From: Paramesorhizobium salinisoli
GTDB taxonomy: Bacteria > Pseudomonadota > Alphaproteobacteria > Rhizobiales > Rhizobiaceae
DNA length: 54,028 bases
Assembly (NCBI RefSeq): GCF_003335045.1
Contig: NZ_QOZG01000015.1
Coordinates: forward strand, 1-54,028
Reading direction: 5' to 3'
Shown: piece by piece, positions 25,800 through 34,915 of the stretch
How positions within the stretch are numbered: position 1 is the first letter of the stretch
Layout of the letters: each line of letters begins with the position of its first letter
The notes under the pieces: model-generated
Seen by the model: only the letters and a program-made list of their open reading frames with translations
The model's database searches: none
Told to the model about the DNA's origin: nothing
Program-made: the position numbers and the translations under genes

Positions 25800-25994
25800 C
25801 GCATTCCACCAATATCAGCTTCTGAGAGGCGGTGCGATATCAAAATAGGCTGAGCTATCAGAAGCTGCCCGCGTGGTCAGCCTGGCAGGGGGCCTGAATC
25901 AATGAGAATTCGGAGCGATGGCCGCGCCGCCTATCACTTAGCTGGATGTGCCAGAGAGGCGGTCGTTCAGCAAAGCGCCAACCGGGCACTTCGA

Positions 25995-26447
25995 TCATAG
26001 CGGGACAGCTGTTTCGTTCTTTGCAGTACGAATCACCATCATGGTGAAGAACCGCGCTACATTCGTCTGATCACGGAACAACCTGTCACAAAGTGCATCG
26101 AATTCCTCCATATCGCGGAGCTGTAGCATCAAGACGACATCGACTCCCCCTGTAACGGCATAAGCCTGTGCCACCGCGTCTTCTCCAATAGCAAGATTGA
26201 GAAACTGGCGCATATGCTGCTCGCCGTGAAGTTTCAGCTCGACTGTTACCAGGGCTTTCAACACGCGCCCGGTCTTGGCGGGATTCAGAATCGCGACAAT
26301 CCGCTGGATGACACCGTTGCGTCGCAATCGCCGGATGCGACGCAGACAACTCGAAGGGGACAGTCCGACTTCGTCGGCCATCGCAACATTCGTTCGCGAC
26401 GCGTCGTGTTGCAGAAGGTTCAGCAGTTTCCTGTCGATGCGGTCCAT
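25995..26447 (-). CDS. Lrp/AsnC-family transcriptional regulator
   Basis: This 150-residue protein has an N-terminal helix-turn-helix (MDRIDRKLLNLLQHDASRTNVAMADEV, then LSPSSCLRRIRRLRRNGVIQ) and a C-terminal RAM ligand domain (LVTVELKLHGEQHM, YAVTGGVDVVLMLQLRDMEEF). GAGAGG precedes the ATG at 26447; a longer frame upstream lacks homology. It is divergent from the Gate-domain membrane protein gene, with TGCAA/TTGCA repeats between them, so it probably controls itself and that gene in response to an amino acid. Confidence 0.88.
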   Translation of the reverse strand: MDRIDRKLLNLLQHDASRTNVAMADEVGLSPSSCLRRIRRLRRNGVIQRIVAILNPAKTGRVLKALVTVELKLHGEQHMRQFLNLAIGEDAVAQAYAVTGGVDVVLMLQLRDMEEFDALCDRLFRDQTNVARFFTMMVIRTAKNETAVPL

Positions 26448-26474
26448 ATGCCTCTCCCAATTTGCGAGATGAAT

Positions 26475-26522
26475 GTGCAACAAAATTGCATGAAAGTGCA
26501 ATGTTTGACCGAAAATGCAAAT
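26475..26522. promoter_or_regulatory. TGCAA/TTGCA repeats between lrp and the Gate-domain gene
   Basis: TGCAA (26476-26480) and TTGCA (26486-26490) form a 15-bp dyad. Further TGCA-containing elements follow at 26497-26501 and 26514-26520. Such spaced TTGCA-type dyads are typical Lrp/AsnC operators, and the divergent gene layout supports that reading. Confidence 0.5.
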
Positions 26523-26566
26523 CGTGTCGCGCTAGAGAATGACGGCAAACTCAGGAGAACCTCACG

Positions 26567-27547
26567 ATGTCCGCAGTCAGATTCCTCGTCCAAACGGTTC
26601 GGGAAACATTGCAAATCTATTGGGAACTTGTTCGCATCATCGTTCCGGTCACGGTCATGACCGAGTTGGCGTTTCGGACCGGATTGATCGAAGCCGTCTC
26701 TCCGGCCCTGACGCCAGTCATGGGGATTTTCGGTTTACCGCCGGAACTGGGCTTGGCCTGGCTCACAGGAATGCTTTTGGGCATATGGGGGGCGATCCCC
26801 ATGATATTCACGCTTGTGCCAGTGGCATCGATGAGCGTCGCCGATATAACCGTTTTCTCAGCACTTCTGCTTTTCGCGCATGGTCTGCCGATCGAGCAGA
26901 AGATTATTGAAAGGGCCGGTCCGGGATTTACCGTCACAACGCTGATCCGCATTGCTGGCGGCGTACTCTATGCCATGATGCTCCATCACCTGTTTACAGC
27001 CACCGGATGGCTATCGGAGACGCTGGATCCGGCCTGGATACCGGTGGCCGCCTCCGCTGATTGGGTGGGTTTCCTCGGCGGGCTGATTGAAGCTCTTGTC
27101 TTCATGCTCGTCATTCTCATGGCCCTCGTCCTGGGGCTGGCAATTCTGAAAGTGTCCGGTCTCATGGCTTTGTTGATGAAGATTCTCACGCCTTTGCTGC
27201 GTCTCGCAGGAATAAAGGGCGAGGCAGGACAATTCAGCGCCGTCGGGTTGTTTTTGGGCATTTCCTATGGAGGCGGATTGCTGATCCGCGAAGCGCGATC
27301 AGGCGACATACCACCCCGCCAGATATTTGTTTCATGCATCTTTATGGGATTTGCACATAGCATTATCGAGGACACCTTGATTGTATTGGCGTTGGGCGCT
27401 GATCTTATCAGTGTGCTTGTTGGACGGCTCATTTTCGCGGTCGCCGCGACCGCTCTGATTGCGTGTCTCATTCGCTCCATTCCGGATGAGCAATTTTTTG
27501 GATGGGTGTTTCGGCGAGCGAACTGCCCGGCGGCGGCCGGCGGGTAG
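26567..27547 (+). CDS. Gate-domain (nucleoside-recognition/SpmA-like) membrane protein
   Basis: This 326-residue membrane protein has about eight hydrophobic segments and two similar halves. Each carries the Gate-type pattern: PELGLAWLTGMLLGIWGAIPM near residue 62 and GEAGQFSAVGLFLGISYGGGLLIRE near 222. The family is found in nucleoside transporters and in spore-maturation proteins and is thought to transport small solutes. ATG 26567 has AGGAG nearby. The divergent Lrp gene suggests an amino-acid-responsive exporter or importer, but the substrate is unknown. A small GCCGCC/GGCGGC hairpin at 27600-27620 may be its terminator. Confidence 0.8.
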   Translation: MSAVRFLVQTVRETLQIYWELVRIIVPVTVMTELAFRTGLIEAVSPALTPVMGIFGLPPELGLAWLTGMLLGIWGAIPMIFTLVPVASMSVADITVFSALLLFAHGLPIEQKIIERAGPGFTVTTLIRIAGGVLYAMMLHHLFTATGWLSETLDPAWIPVAASADWVGFLGGLIEALVFMLVILMALVLGLAILKVSGLMALLMKILTPLLRLAGIKGEAGQFSAVGLFLGISYGGGLLIREARSGDIPPRQIFVSCIFMGFAHSIIEDTLIVLALGADLISVLVGRLIFAVAATALIACLIRSIPDEQFFGWVFRRANCPAAAGG

Positions 27548-27809
27548 ATGCGAATGAGGTGTTGTTGCGCTTTTGGCCCGCTGTGCCGCTGAAATTGGCG
27601 CCGCCTTAACGAATGGCGGCTTTCGTTCAGTGGGAGCTGCGGCGGAAGGCATGACCCAGTGTCGTCGCGATACAGCTCAAACATTAGCGATCCCGCGGGG
27701 TCCGATAAGGGGCCGGATCCGAAAGACGCGAAAGGAAGATATCGGTTGTCGGGAGACGGGCGACTTGTTCGTCCTGGGGAAACGAGCAACAATTCCAGGA
27801 CAAATATCT

Positions 27810-28421
27810 ATGAGAAGGATCAGGATCATTGAACATATCTCTCTGGACGGCGTGATCCAGGCGCCCGGTGGACGGGACGAAGATGGCGATTACGAATATG
27901 GTGGTTGGATTGTGCCCCATTCCGATCTGGCTGTGAGAGAAGCAATTGATGCAGCTCACGGCAAGATCTTCGATCTGCTGCTTGGTCGCCGCACCTATGA
28001 TATCTGGAGCGGCTATTGGCCGAAGATCAAGAACAATCCGTTGGCGGACAGTTTAAACGCCGCGACGAAATATGTCGCGACCCACAGGCCGGACAGCCTC
28101 GGATGGGGTCCGGTCGAAGATCTTGGCGCGGACATTGTGGAGGGCATTCGCGGCGTCAAGTCCAAGGACGGCCCTGACCTGATCGTCTGGGGAAGCTCAA
28201 CGCTGACGTCCGTTCTGCTCGAACAGGGACTGGCCGACGAGGTCCTGCTCCTCGTCTATCCGGTCTTGCTGGGCCGGGGCAAACGCTTCTTTTCGGACAA
28301 TATCGACCCGCGCGAACTCGCCCTTGTCAGCACGAAGGCCGCGTCGTCGGGCGTGCTCATGAACCTGTATAGACCCGCTGGATCGCTGAGGACCGGATCC
28401 TTTGCAAAGCCGCCTGCCTGA
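27810..28421 (+). CDS. RibD C-terminal/dihydrofolate-reductase-like protein
   Basis: This 203-residue RibD_C family protein begins MRRIRIIEHISLDGVIQAPGG. It has KIFDLLLGRRTYDIWSGYWPK, DLIVWGSSTLTSVLLEQGLADE and LLVYPVLLGRGKRFF. It is a second member of the family already seen at 8685. An AGGA about 10 bases before the ATG at 27810 supports the start, although the frame is open far upstream. Neighbours downstream are VOC and SRPBCC proteins in the same orientation, a common set of small detoxification-type genes in proteobacteria. Substrate unknown. Confidence 0.85.
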   Translation: MRRIRIIEHISLDGVIQAPGGRDEDGDYEYGGWIVPHSDLAVREAIDAAHGKIFDLLLGRRTYDIWSGYWPKIKNNPLADSLNAATKYVATHRPDSLGWGPVEDLGADIVEGIRGVKSKDGPDLIVWGSSTLTSVLLEQGLADEVLLLVYPVLLGRGKRFFSDNIDPRELALVSTKAASSGVLMNLYRPAGSLRTGSFAKPPA

Positions 28422-28758
28422 ACGGCCGCCTGAGTCTCCGAAGGCATCATGGGAAACCGGATTGCACGTCAAGTTGAGGCGGCGATACCAATTCAACCAG
28501 GGAGCGGAATGTCTCGCAGATTTCTCAAGGTTGCGCCAATCACGGCGCGTGCCCCCGCCGTTCTGTGGATGGGCAACGTGTACTCGAATGGCCGGTTGAA
28601 TTTTTTTGTCGCGCGTGTCGGGAGGTGTGTCAGTCGTTCGTCCTAAGGGAAGTCGCCCGGCCAACGTAATGAAAAACGGAAACTGGGATGCAGCCAATTG
28701 CCCCGAAGCTCCTTTGCAAGAGCGCCAGCCCAGGACCCCCAAGAACAGGAGATTAGAT
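28422..28758. other. 337-base intergenic stretch
   Basis: No supported gene between the RibD_C and VOC genes. Short frames on both strands show no domain. An AGGAG at the end of the stretch belongs to the VOC gene. Confidence 0.4.
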
Positions 28759-29238
28759 ATGACCAGACTCGTGACCTGCCTGTGGTTCGACCACGGCGAA
28801 GCAAGCAAGGCGGCGGCGTTCTATGCCGCCACCTTTCCGGACAGCCATGTGGACCGGGTGAATGCCGCCGCATCCGACTATCCCGGCGGCAAGGAAGGTA
28901 ATGAACTGACCGTCGAGTTCACCGTGCTCGGTCAGGCTTTCCTGGGTCTGAACGGCGGCCCCAATTTCCAGGCGAACGAAACGGTCAGCTTCATGGTGCT
29001 GACCGAAGATCAGGAAGAGACGGACCGCTATTGGAACGCCATTGTCGGCAACGGCGGCCGCGAAAACGCCTGCGGCTGGTGCAAGGACCGGTGGGGCTTC
29101 TCCTGGCAGATCACGCCGAGGTTGCTGATGGAGCTGACGACTAGCCCCGACCGCGTTAAGGCGAAGCGTGCCATGGAGGCGATGATGACGATGAGGAAGA
29201 TCGATATTGCGGCGCTTGAAGCCGCGGTAGCAAGCTAG
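28759..29238 (+). CDS. VOC-fold protein, PhnB-like (3-demethylubiquinone methyltransferase-like domain)
   Basis: This 159-residue protein starts [21 protein letters not shown] and contains the PhnB-like segments [19 protein letters not shown] and [17 protein letters not shown]. It belongs to the vicinal-oxygen-chelate fold. Despite the family label, most such proteins have no demonstrated methyltransferase activity. AGGAG eight bases before ATG 28759 is a clear ribosome site. The C-terminal helix with [19 protein letters not shown] is typical of the family. It probably forms a unit with the SRPBCC gene 43 bases downstream. Confidence 0.87.
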   Translation: MTRLVTCLWFDHGEASKAAAFYAATFPDSHVDRVNAAASDYPGGKEGNELTVEFTVLGQAFLGLNGGPNFQANETVSFMVLTEDQEETDRYWNAIVGNGGRENACGWCKDRWGFSWQITPRLLMELTTSPDRVKAKRAMEAMMTMRKIDIAALEAAVAS

Positions 29239-29281
29239 CCCGATCAACAGCGCCTTTATGAGATCAATGAAAGGAATGATC

Positions 29282-29725
29282 ATGCCAAATACTGTAAAAC
29301 TTCACCGAGTCTTCGCCACGAAACCCGAAAAGGTCTACCGGGCATTTCTTGAACCTGACGCGGTCGCGAGTTGGCTCCCGCCCTTCGGTTTTACCTGCAC
29401 GGTGCATGAGCTTGAGGCGAAGGAAGGTGGCAAGCACAAAATGTCCTTCCGAAACTTCACGACCGGGCAAAGCCATTCCTTTGGCGGCACCTATCTGAAA
29501 CTCGTGCCCGGTGAGACGCTTGTCTACAGCGATATATTCGATGATCCGAACCTTCCCGGCGAAATGAAGGTAACCGTCACGCTAAGGACCGTTTCCGTTG
29601 GAACGGAGATGATTGTGGTTCAGGAGAACATACCCGATCTGATTCCGGTCGAGGCATGTTATCTCGGTTGGCAGGAGTCGCTGCGCAAGCTTGCCAAGCT
29701 GGTTGAGCCAGAAATCACGCAATGA
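29282..29725 (+). CDS. SRPBCC (AHSA1-like) domain protein
   Basis: This 147-residue single SRPBCC domain opens LHRVFATKPEKVYRAFLEPDAVASWLPPFGF and ends GWQESLRKLAKLVEP. AAAGGA seven bases before the ATG at 29282 selects this start over two upstream in-frame ATGs. Role unknown; family members bind lipophilic ligands or assist Hsp90. The VOC-SRPBCC arrangement mirrors the ArsR-SRPBCC-RibD_C group at 7.2-9.2 kb. Confidence 0.86.
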   Translation: MPNTVKLHRVFATKPEKVYRAFLEPDAVASWLPPFGFTCTVHELEAKEGGKHKMSFRNFTTGQSHSFGGTYLKLVPGETLVYSDIFDDPNLPGEMKVTVTLRTVSVGTEMIVVQENIPDLIPVEACYLGWQESLRKLAKLVEPEITQ

Positions 29726-29769
29726 GCCGTGGGTGCAACTCATCGAACTGCGACACCAAGAAAACTAAA

Positions 29770-30346
29770 TGTGACTTACCAGCAGATTCACCAAGCAGAT
29801 CATGAAGCTCGGCCTGGAACTCGGCGGCAATGCGCCATTCATTGTCTTTGACGATGCCGATCTCAGTGCTGCCGTCGAAGTCGCGATGATCTCAAAATAT
29901 CGCAACAATGGTCAGACCTTCGTCTGTGCCAACCGGCTCTATGTGCAGCTGACGTCTATGATGCTTTTGCGGAAAAGCTGGCCGTCAAAGTTTCCGCGAT
30001 GAAGGTTGGCGACGGTTTTGAGCCGGACGTCGTTGCGGGGACCGCTGATCACCGAAAAAGCGGTTGAAAAGGTGGAAGAGCACATTGCCGGAGGCCCTTG
30101 ATAAGGGCGGCGCGATCATTGTTGGCGGAAAGAGGGCTGACAGAGGCGGGCTGTTTTTTCAGCCGACAATTGGCCGAGGCGCTGGAATATGGCATGGTCG
30201 GCATCAATACGGGAATGATCTCCACTGAGGTAGTGCCGTTCGGCGGCATCAAGCAATCCGGTCAGGGCCGCGAGGGCTCGAAATACGGAATCGAGGACTA
30301 TGTTGAGGTAAAATACCTCTGTCTCGATATTGGGACCGGCGTCTAG
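29770..30346 (+). pseudogene. Aldehyde (succinate-semialdehyde) dehydrogenase pseudogene
   Basis: Pieces of a GabD-type dehydrogenase can be read in order but in different frames. [20 protein letters not shown] with [12 protein letters not shown] (the catalytic-cysteine region) comes first, then [28 protein letters not shown], then [20 protein letters not shown] with [20 protein letters not shown] and a normal C-terminus. The N-terminal half (about 250 residues) is missing, several frameshifts occur, and the segment before QLAEALEYG (normally carrying EETFGP) is deleted. It cannot give a working enzyme. Intact family members have about 485 residues. Confidence 0.85.
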
Positions 30347-30553
30347 CCAGCGCGAAGAAACCCTTCCTATCCCACACGACCGGATGAGCGTGGCCGATGG
30401 CTCCGGCCCCTCAAGGCGCGAGATGAGTGGCCGACCCAGCCGAAAGGCGGCAAAAAACTATGCGAAGGCATTGATCGTTTCTCACCGGCATCGGCGCGGG
30501 CGATTCTGCAATCCTTCGGGAACACCGCTCGATCCGGTACGACAGCGTAGGCA

Positions 30554-31525
30554 TCAGCCCGCCCTGTAGTTTGCGGGCACCCAGTCATACTCGGTGCTGT
30601 CCGTCCGCACGTGCCCGATTCCAGGAAAAGCAATGTGAGCTCCAGCTACCCAATAGCGCTGTTCAACCGCCTCTGCGAATGCGGCTTTCCGGTTGTTTGC
30701 CGCCTGGACCGGATCCTCGTCGAAATCGATGGTGACTTTCGGCTCGTCGAACTGGAGCACGTCGCCATGCGTGATGTCGCCCCAGGCAACGAATGTCTCG
30801 CCGCCGCTTTCCACGACGATCGAGCTGTGGCCGGGCGTGTGTCCGGGGCGCCAGATGCTGCGGAAACCGGGGATCGGGTCTTCATTATCGCCAAATGTCT
30901 TGAGGCGGCCGGCTTTCTCGTAGGATTTTACGGATGCGGCGGCTTCGTCGAACATGCTTCTTTTGGCTTCCGGCGCGGCGGCGCGTCGGGCCGCATCCAG
31001 CCAATAATCCACTTCACGCCTGTTGACGTGCACGGTCGCGTTGGGGAAAACGCGCGCTCCATCGAGCATCAGGCCGCCCGAATGATCTGTGTGGATATGC
31101 GTCAGGATGACAGCATCGACCTGTTCCGGTCTATAGCCGGCTGCGGCCAATGCCTGCGGCACCTTTCCAAGGGAAGGGCCGAGCAAAGACCCCGTCCCCG
31201 CGTCGATCAGCACGAGCCTGTCGCCGGTATTCACGAGATAGGCGTTCACTGAAACCTGGGCCGGCAACTTCAGAAATACCTCTCCCAACGCCTCTTCCAC
31301 ATGCTCGGGCGTGGTTCCACGATAGAGTTTATCGAGCGGAAGGGGGATGGTGCCGTCCGACAGGGCGGTGATCTCATAATCGCCGAGAGGCATGCGGTAG
31401 AAGCCTGGCGCCCGGTTCTTGGCGAAGGGGGCGGCCGCCTCTGCGGCGCTATTGTTCAGCAGGGCCGGTCCACTCAGTGCAAGGGCTGCGGCCGGAATCG
31501 TTTTTAGGAAATTGCGTCGGTCCAT
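30554..31525 (-). CDS. Exported metallo-beta-lactamase-fold hydrolase
   Basis: This 323-residue protein starts with a Tat-type signal (MDRRNFLKTIPAAALALSG). The MBL core has the metal motif ILTHIHTDHSGG near residue 130, a further ligand region WRPGHTPGHSSIVV and WGDITHGDV. The overall pattern fits lactonase or AHL-lactonase-like members of the family, which hydrolyse esters or lactones in the periplasm; the substrate is not known. The start at the Tat signal is chosen over an upstream in-frame ATG. It is divergent from the LysR gene at 31615, which probably regulates it. Confidence 0.85.
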   Translation of the reverse strand: MDRRNFLKTIPAAALALSGPALLNNSAAEAAAPFAKNRAPGFYRMPLGDYEITALSDGTIPLPLDKLYRGTTPEHVEEALGEVFLKLPAQVSVNAYLVNTGDRLVLIDAGTGSLLGPSLGKVPQALAAAGYRPEQVDAVILTHIHTDHSGGLMLDGARVFPNATVHVNRREVDYWLDAARRAAAPEAKRSMFDEAAASVKSYEKAGRLKTFGDNEDPIPGFRSIWRPGHTPGHSSIVVESGGETFVAWGDITHGDVLQFDEPKVTIDFDEDPVQAANNRKAAFAEAVEQRYWVAGAHIAFPGIGHVRTDSTEYDWVPANYRAG

Positions 31526-31614
31526 TGGTTTATCTCTACTGTTGGATTGGGCGCGGCTTGCGCTGCCCGCCTCAGCTACGTATCTGTCAGTCAATGTTCA
31601 AATCGATATCAATC

Positions 31615-32586
31615 ATGAGCTCCATCGATCATTTCGATTTAAGATCCTTCGATCTCAATCTGCTCGTTGCGTTCGACGCGCTCATACAGGAGCGGAACGT
31701 CACGCGGGCCGCGACCCGCCTCAAGATTCGCCAGCCGGCGATGAGCCATAGCCTCGCCACCTTGCGTGTGCTCCTGCAGGACGAATTGTTCGTACGCGTT
31801 GGGCAAACCATGCAACCGACGGCACGCGCGCACCTGCTTGCGCCGAGAGTGCGCCTGGCGCTGCAGCACATGCAGGACGTGCTGCACTGGGAGGAGAGCT
31901 TTGATCCGGCTGTTCAGCAGCGCACCTTCCGGCTAGGCTTCTCCAGCGAGCTCGAGCTGTTGGTGATGCCAGAACTTGCGGTCGTGCTCCGCCGGGTTGC
32001 GCCGGGTCTCAAGTTGCTGGGCCGGCCGATCGCTGACGGCGAAGTGCATGATCTACTCGACAACGGCGCCATAGATGTTGCCGTGGGGTGCTTCGACTAT
32101 TCGGCGTCCCGGCATCGCGGACGAAAGCTGTTCGATCAATCGCTTGCATGCTGCTTCAATCGCGACCTTCTGGATCTCGAGGTACCGATCGGCACCGATG
32201 CATATCTTCTGACCGAACATGCCCTTATCAGCCTGAACAACACCTTGCAGGGCTGTCTCGATAATGCGCTTGGCAGGGCGCAAGCGCAGCTGAATGTGGT
32301 CTTGGCCGGTTCGGAGTTTCTCACCCTGTTTGCCGCCGCCTCGGCGGCGCCGTTGATCACGACGGTGCCGAACCGTCTTGCGTCGCGCTACGGGCCGATG
32401 TTCGGGCTTACGACGAGCCCCGTACCGCTCGACCTCGATATTCCGCCGGTGTCGATGATCTGGTCGGCGCAGAGCGATCGCGACCCCGCCGTCACATGGC
32501 TGCGTGAATGGATCGAGCGGATCATAGAACGTCAAGAACCAACGCCGCTGCTCAAACTGGAGCAAGTCGACGCCCGATCCGGTTGA
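31615..32586 (+). CDS. LysR-family regulator (NodD/PcpR-like)
   Basis: This LysR regulator has about 323 residues from MSSIDHFDLRSFDLNLLVAFD. The winged helix includes RNVTRAATRLKIRQPAMSHSLATLRVL. The FDLNLLVAFDALIQERNVTRAA opening is that of the NodD/NahR-like LysR subgroup, whose members often respond to aromatic or flavonoid inducers. The effector domain follows from about residue 95. ATG 31594 (seven codons earlier) is an equally open start; neither has a strong ribosome site. It is divergent from the Tat-exported MBL hydrolase. Confidence 0.85.
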   Translation: MSSIDHFDLRSFDLNLLVAFDALIQERNVTRAATRLKIRQPAMSHSLATLRVLLQDELFVRVGQTMQPTARAHLLAPRVRLALQHMQDVLHWEESFDPAVQQRTFRLGFSSELELLVMPELAVVLRRVAPGLKLLGRPIADGEVHDLLDNGAIDVAVGCFDYSASRHRGRKLFDQSLACCFNRDLLDLEVPIGTDAYLLTEHALISLNNTLQGCLDNALGRAQAQLNVVLAGSEFLTLFAAASAAPLITTVPNRLASRYGPMFGLTTSPVPLDLDIPPVSMIWSAQSDRDPAVTWLREWIERIIERQEPTPLLKLEQVDARSG

Positions 32587-32677
32587 ATGGGCGGGGATGC
32601 GGAAAAGAAGAATTTGCCGATGCAGCCAAGGTCGCCGACGCGTTAGCCCATTCAAACGGACGTCCGTCCGAATTCCA

Positions 32678-33586
32678 TCAGACGTTCATCGCGGTGAAGT
32701 GGTTGAGGTTTCGGTAGTAAACGCGGAAAGCTTTGGCCGCAGGGGTCAATTCCGCGCCCTTGCGCCAGGCAAGTCCGATATTCATGGCCGGAATTGTATC
32801 CTTGACGTTTATCGTCTCGATGCGCCGACCTTCCAGCGACCACGGACGGTGCACCATATCGGAAAGGATTGCTACACCGAGACCATTGGCCACCATCGAG
32901 CGGACGGCCTCGATCGAGGAGGTGCGCAGAATCACCCTTGGCTGGTATGGCGAATTGCTCCAATATTTCAGGGAGGAATACGCCGCCTCATCGACAGTCA
33001 GCATGATGTAGGGCTCCTCGGCGATCTCGCGCAAACCGACATCCTCACGCTGCAACAGCTGATGCTGCGCCGGCACCCAGAGGCGACGGGTGGAACCCAG
33101 CAGGGTCTCTGTCGCCAGCTGCGGGTTGACGATGTTCGACGTCAGCAGGACAGAGATGTCATAGCGATTGGCCAACAGACCTTCTTCGATCGACTCGCGG
33201 TTCTGCTCGAAGAGCAGGATTTCCAGGTTGGGGAAGAGCCGGCGCAGCCTTTCAATGTGCACCGGCAGAAAATAGCCGATCACCGTATATGTGGCCGCAA
33301 CCATCAGCGTGCCCTCCACCTCGCTTGAGACGAAGTCGAGCCGCATGGCCTCGTCGACCTTATTGAGAATGTCGTAGGCATGCGAGAGAAACTGCCGGCC
33401 GGCTTCGGTCAGGTCCATGCCGTGCGGGGTACGAAGGAAGAGGCCGACGCCAAGTATCTGCTCCAGTTCCTTAATCGCAGTGGTGATGGCTGATTGCGAG
33501 ATGGACAAGTTGACGGCCGCTTGCGAGATCTGGCCGAGTTCAGCTGTGGCGACAAAATAGCGAAGCTGGCGGAGACTGAAAGCCAT
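32678..33586 (-). CDS. LysR-family regulator divergent from the pxpA operon
   Basis: This 302-residue LysR regulator starts MAFSLRQLRYFVATAELGQ. The helix-turn-helix lies in ISQAAVNLSISQSAITTAIKELEQ, with LFLRTPHGMDLTEAGRQFLSHA at the end of the DNA-binding part. The effector domain resembles CynR/NAC-type proteins (GTLMVAATYTVIGYFLPVH). GAAGGG precedes the ATG at 33586; a longer frame to 33778 lacks homology. It is divergent from the carboxylase/oxoprolinase operon, so it is the likely inducer-responsive regulator of that operon. Confidence 0.88.
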   Translation of the reverse strand: MAFSLRQLRYFVATAELGQISQAAVNLSISQSAITTAIKELEQILGVGLFLRTPHGMDLTEAGRQFLSHAYDILNKVDEAMRLDFVSSEVEGTLMVAATYTVIGYFLPVHIERLRRLFPNLEILLFEQNRESIEEGLLANRYDISVLLTSNIVNPQLATETLLGSTRRLWVPAQHQLLQREDVGLREIAEEPYIMLTVDEAAYSSLKYWSNSPYQPRVILRTSSIEAVRSMVANGLGVAILSDMVHRPWSLEGRRIETINVKDTIPAMNIGLAWRKGAELTPAAKAFRVYYRNLNHFTAMNV

Positions 33587-33620
33587 GCGAGCCCTTCCCA
33601 TAACCAAAGCCTTTCCCCTC

Positions 33621-33764
33621 TGATTTTCAGAAGCCCTGCCATATTCCTGGGCGCGGTCCTGCGTAAATCGCGGGCGATGATGCCAAGAGCTTGAAATCAC
33701 ACCCCGAAGACGAGGGTGAGCCTGCCCCTCGCTCTTTTGATTTTCAGATAATGCATAGCAGAAA
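33621..33764. promoter_or_regulatory. Repeated TGATTTTCAGA elements and dyad upstream of pxpA
   Basis: TGATTTTCAGA occurs at 33621-33631 and again at 33736-33746. The second copy is part of a dyad, ATTTTC (33738-33743) and GAAAAT (33759-33764), with a 15-base spacer. The region lies between the LysR gene and pxpA and fits paired LysR recognition and activation sites. Confidence 0.45.
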
Positions 33765-33861
33765 ATAGAATTTCTCAAAGGGTACGTTTTCTCCTAGCGT
33801 TTCGGGGCAAGAAATCGGATGCCGACGGTATCGTCGGGAAGATTGTGAAGAGGGACATGCT

Positions 33862-34638
33862 TTGCTCGAAATAGTCGATATTAATTGCGATATGGGCGAG
33901 GCTTTCGGCCGCTGGCGCGTGGGCGATACTGAGGATGCGGCGCTGATGGGGCTGATCAGTTCCGCCAATGTCGCCACCGGCTTTCATGCGGGCGATCCCA
34001 ACCTGATGAACGAGACCGTCCAGCTGGCCGCCGAACATGGTGTCGAGGTCGGTGCCCATCCGGGCTATAACGATCTGCAGGGCTTTGGACGCCGCAAGAT
34101 CAACGGCACGGCCAAGGAACTGATCAACGACGTCGTCTACCAGGTCGGTGCGCTGCGCGAATTCGCCCGCCGCCACGGCGTCCGGTTGCAACATGTGAAG
34201 CCGCATGGCGCGCTCTACATGGAGATGGCCGCCAATCCGGAGCTGTCGCAGATTTTCGTCACCTATATGCGCACCGTCGCGGCCGATACCTTCATCTTCT
34301 GCATGGGCAAGTCGGCGACCCACCTTGCCGCGCATGAAGCCGGCCATCCGGTGGTCCGGGAATTCTATGCCGACCGGGATTATGACGACTCCGGCTCCAT
34401 CGTCTTCACCCGCGATACGGGCAGGCTTGATCCGGTGGCGATCGCCCGCAAGGTCGTGCGCGCCTGCAAGGAAGGGCGCGTGAAGACCGTGGCGGGCGGC
34501 GATATCGACATCGAATTCGAATCGATCTGCTTCCATTCCGATACGCTTGGCGCGCTGGACATCGCCCGCAACATGCGCGAGGCGCTGACTGCCGAGGGGA
34601 TCCGCATTGCCCCGGTTTCCAAGATATTGACGTCCTGA
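33862..34638 (+). CDS. pxpA: LamB/YcsF-family protein, 5-oxoprolinase subunit A (PxpA) homologue
   Basis: This 258-residue LamB/YcsF protein contains [45 protein letters not shown] and [11 protein letters not shown]. These are the family's catalytic-barrel motifs. PxpA works with PxpB and PxpC in ATP-dependent opening of 5-oxoproline. The start is TTG 33862, with AGAGGGA upstream; an out-of-frame ATG at 33857 runs into a stop. The C-terminal half is well conserved up to the end. Here it heads a five-gene unit that also has a biotin carboxylase, so the true substrate may be another lactam or cyclic amide. Confidence 0.88.
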   Translation: MLEIVDINCDMGEAFGRWRVGDTEDAALMGLISSANVATGFHAGDPNLMNETVQLAAEHGVEVGAHPGYNDLQGFGRRKINGTAKELINDVVYQVGALREFARRHGVRLQHVKPHGALYMEMAANPELSQIFVTYMRTVAADTFIFCMGKSATHLAAHEAGHPVVREFYADRDYDDSGSIVFTRDTGRLDPVAIARKVVRACKEGRVKTVAGGDIDIEFESICFHSDTLGALDIARNMREALTAEGIRIAPVSKILTS

Positions 34639-34672
34639 CACGTAAACGACACCGAGGTTCTGGAGATCATTC

Positions 34673-34915
34673 ATGCGTACGATCGAGATCAAGTCGCCCC
34701 TGCCAGGCACCTTCTACCGGGCCTCTTCTCCCGATACGCCGCCCTTCAAGGCCGATGGCGATACCGTGGCCGAGGGCAATATTATCGGCCTCATCGAGGT
34801 GATGAAAACGTTCCAGGAAATCCCGGCCGGCGTTTCCGGCGGCGCCATCCGCTTCCTTGTCGACAATGAAGAGCCGGTTATGGCCGGCCAGGTTATTGCC
34901 GAGGTCACGGCATGA
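34673..34915 (+). CDS. Small biotinyl-domain carrier protein (AccB-like)
   Basis: This 80-residue protein is little more than a biotinyl domain. The biotin-accepting Lys45 lies in IEVMKTFQEI. AccB of acetyl-CoA carboxylase is about twice as long and has a linker that is missing here. The SPLPGTFYRASSPDTPPF opening is typical of carrier proteins. It overlaps the biotin carboxylase gene by four bases (ATGA). It is expected to carry carboxybiotin from that enzyme to the PxpA/B/C-like partner. Confidence 0.87.
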   Translation: MRTIEIKSPLPGTFYRASSPDTPPFKADGDTVAEGNIIGLIEVMKTFQEIPAGVSGGAIRFLVDNEEPVMAGQVIAEVTA

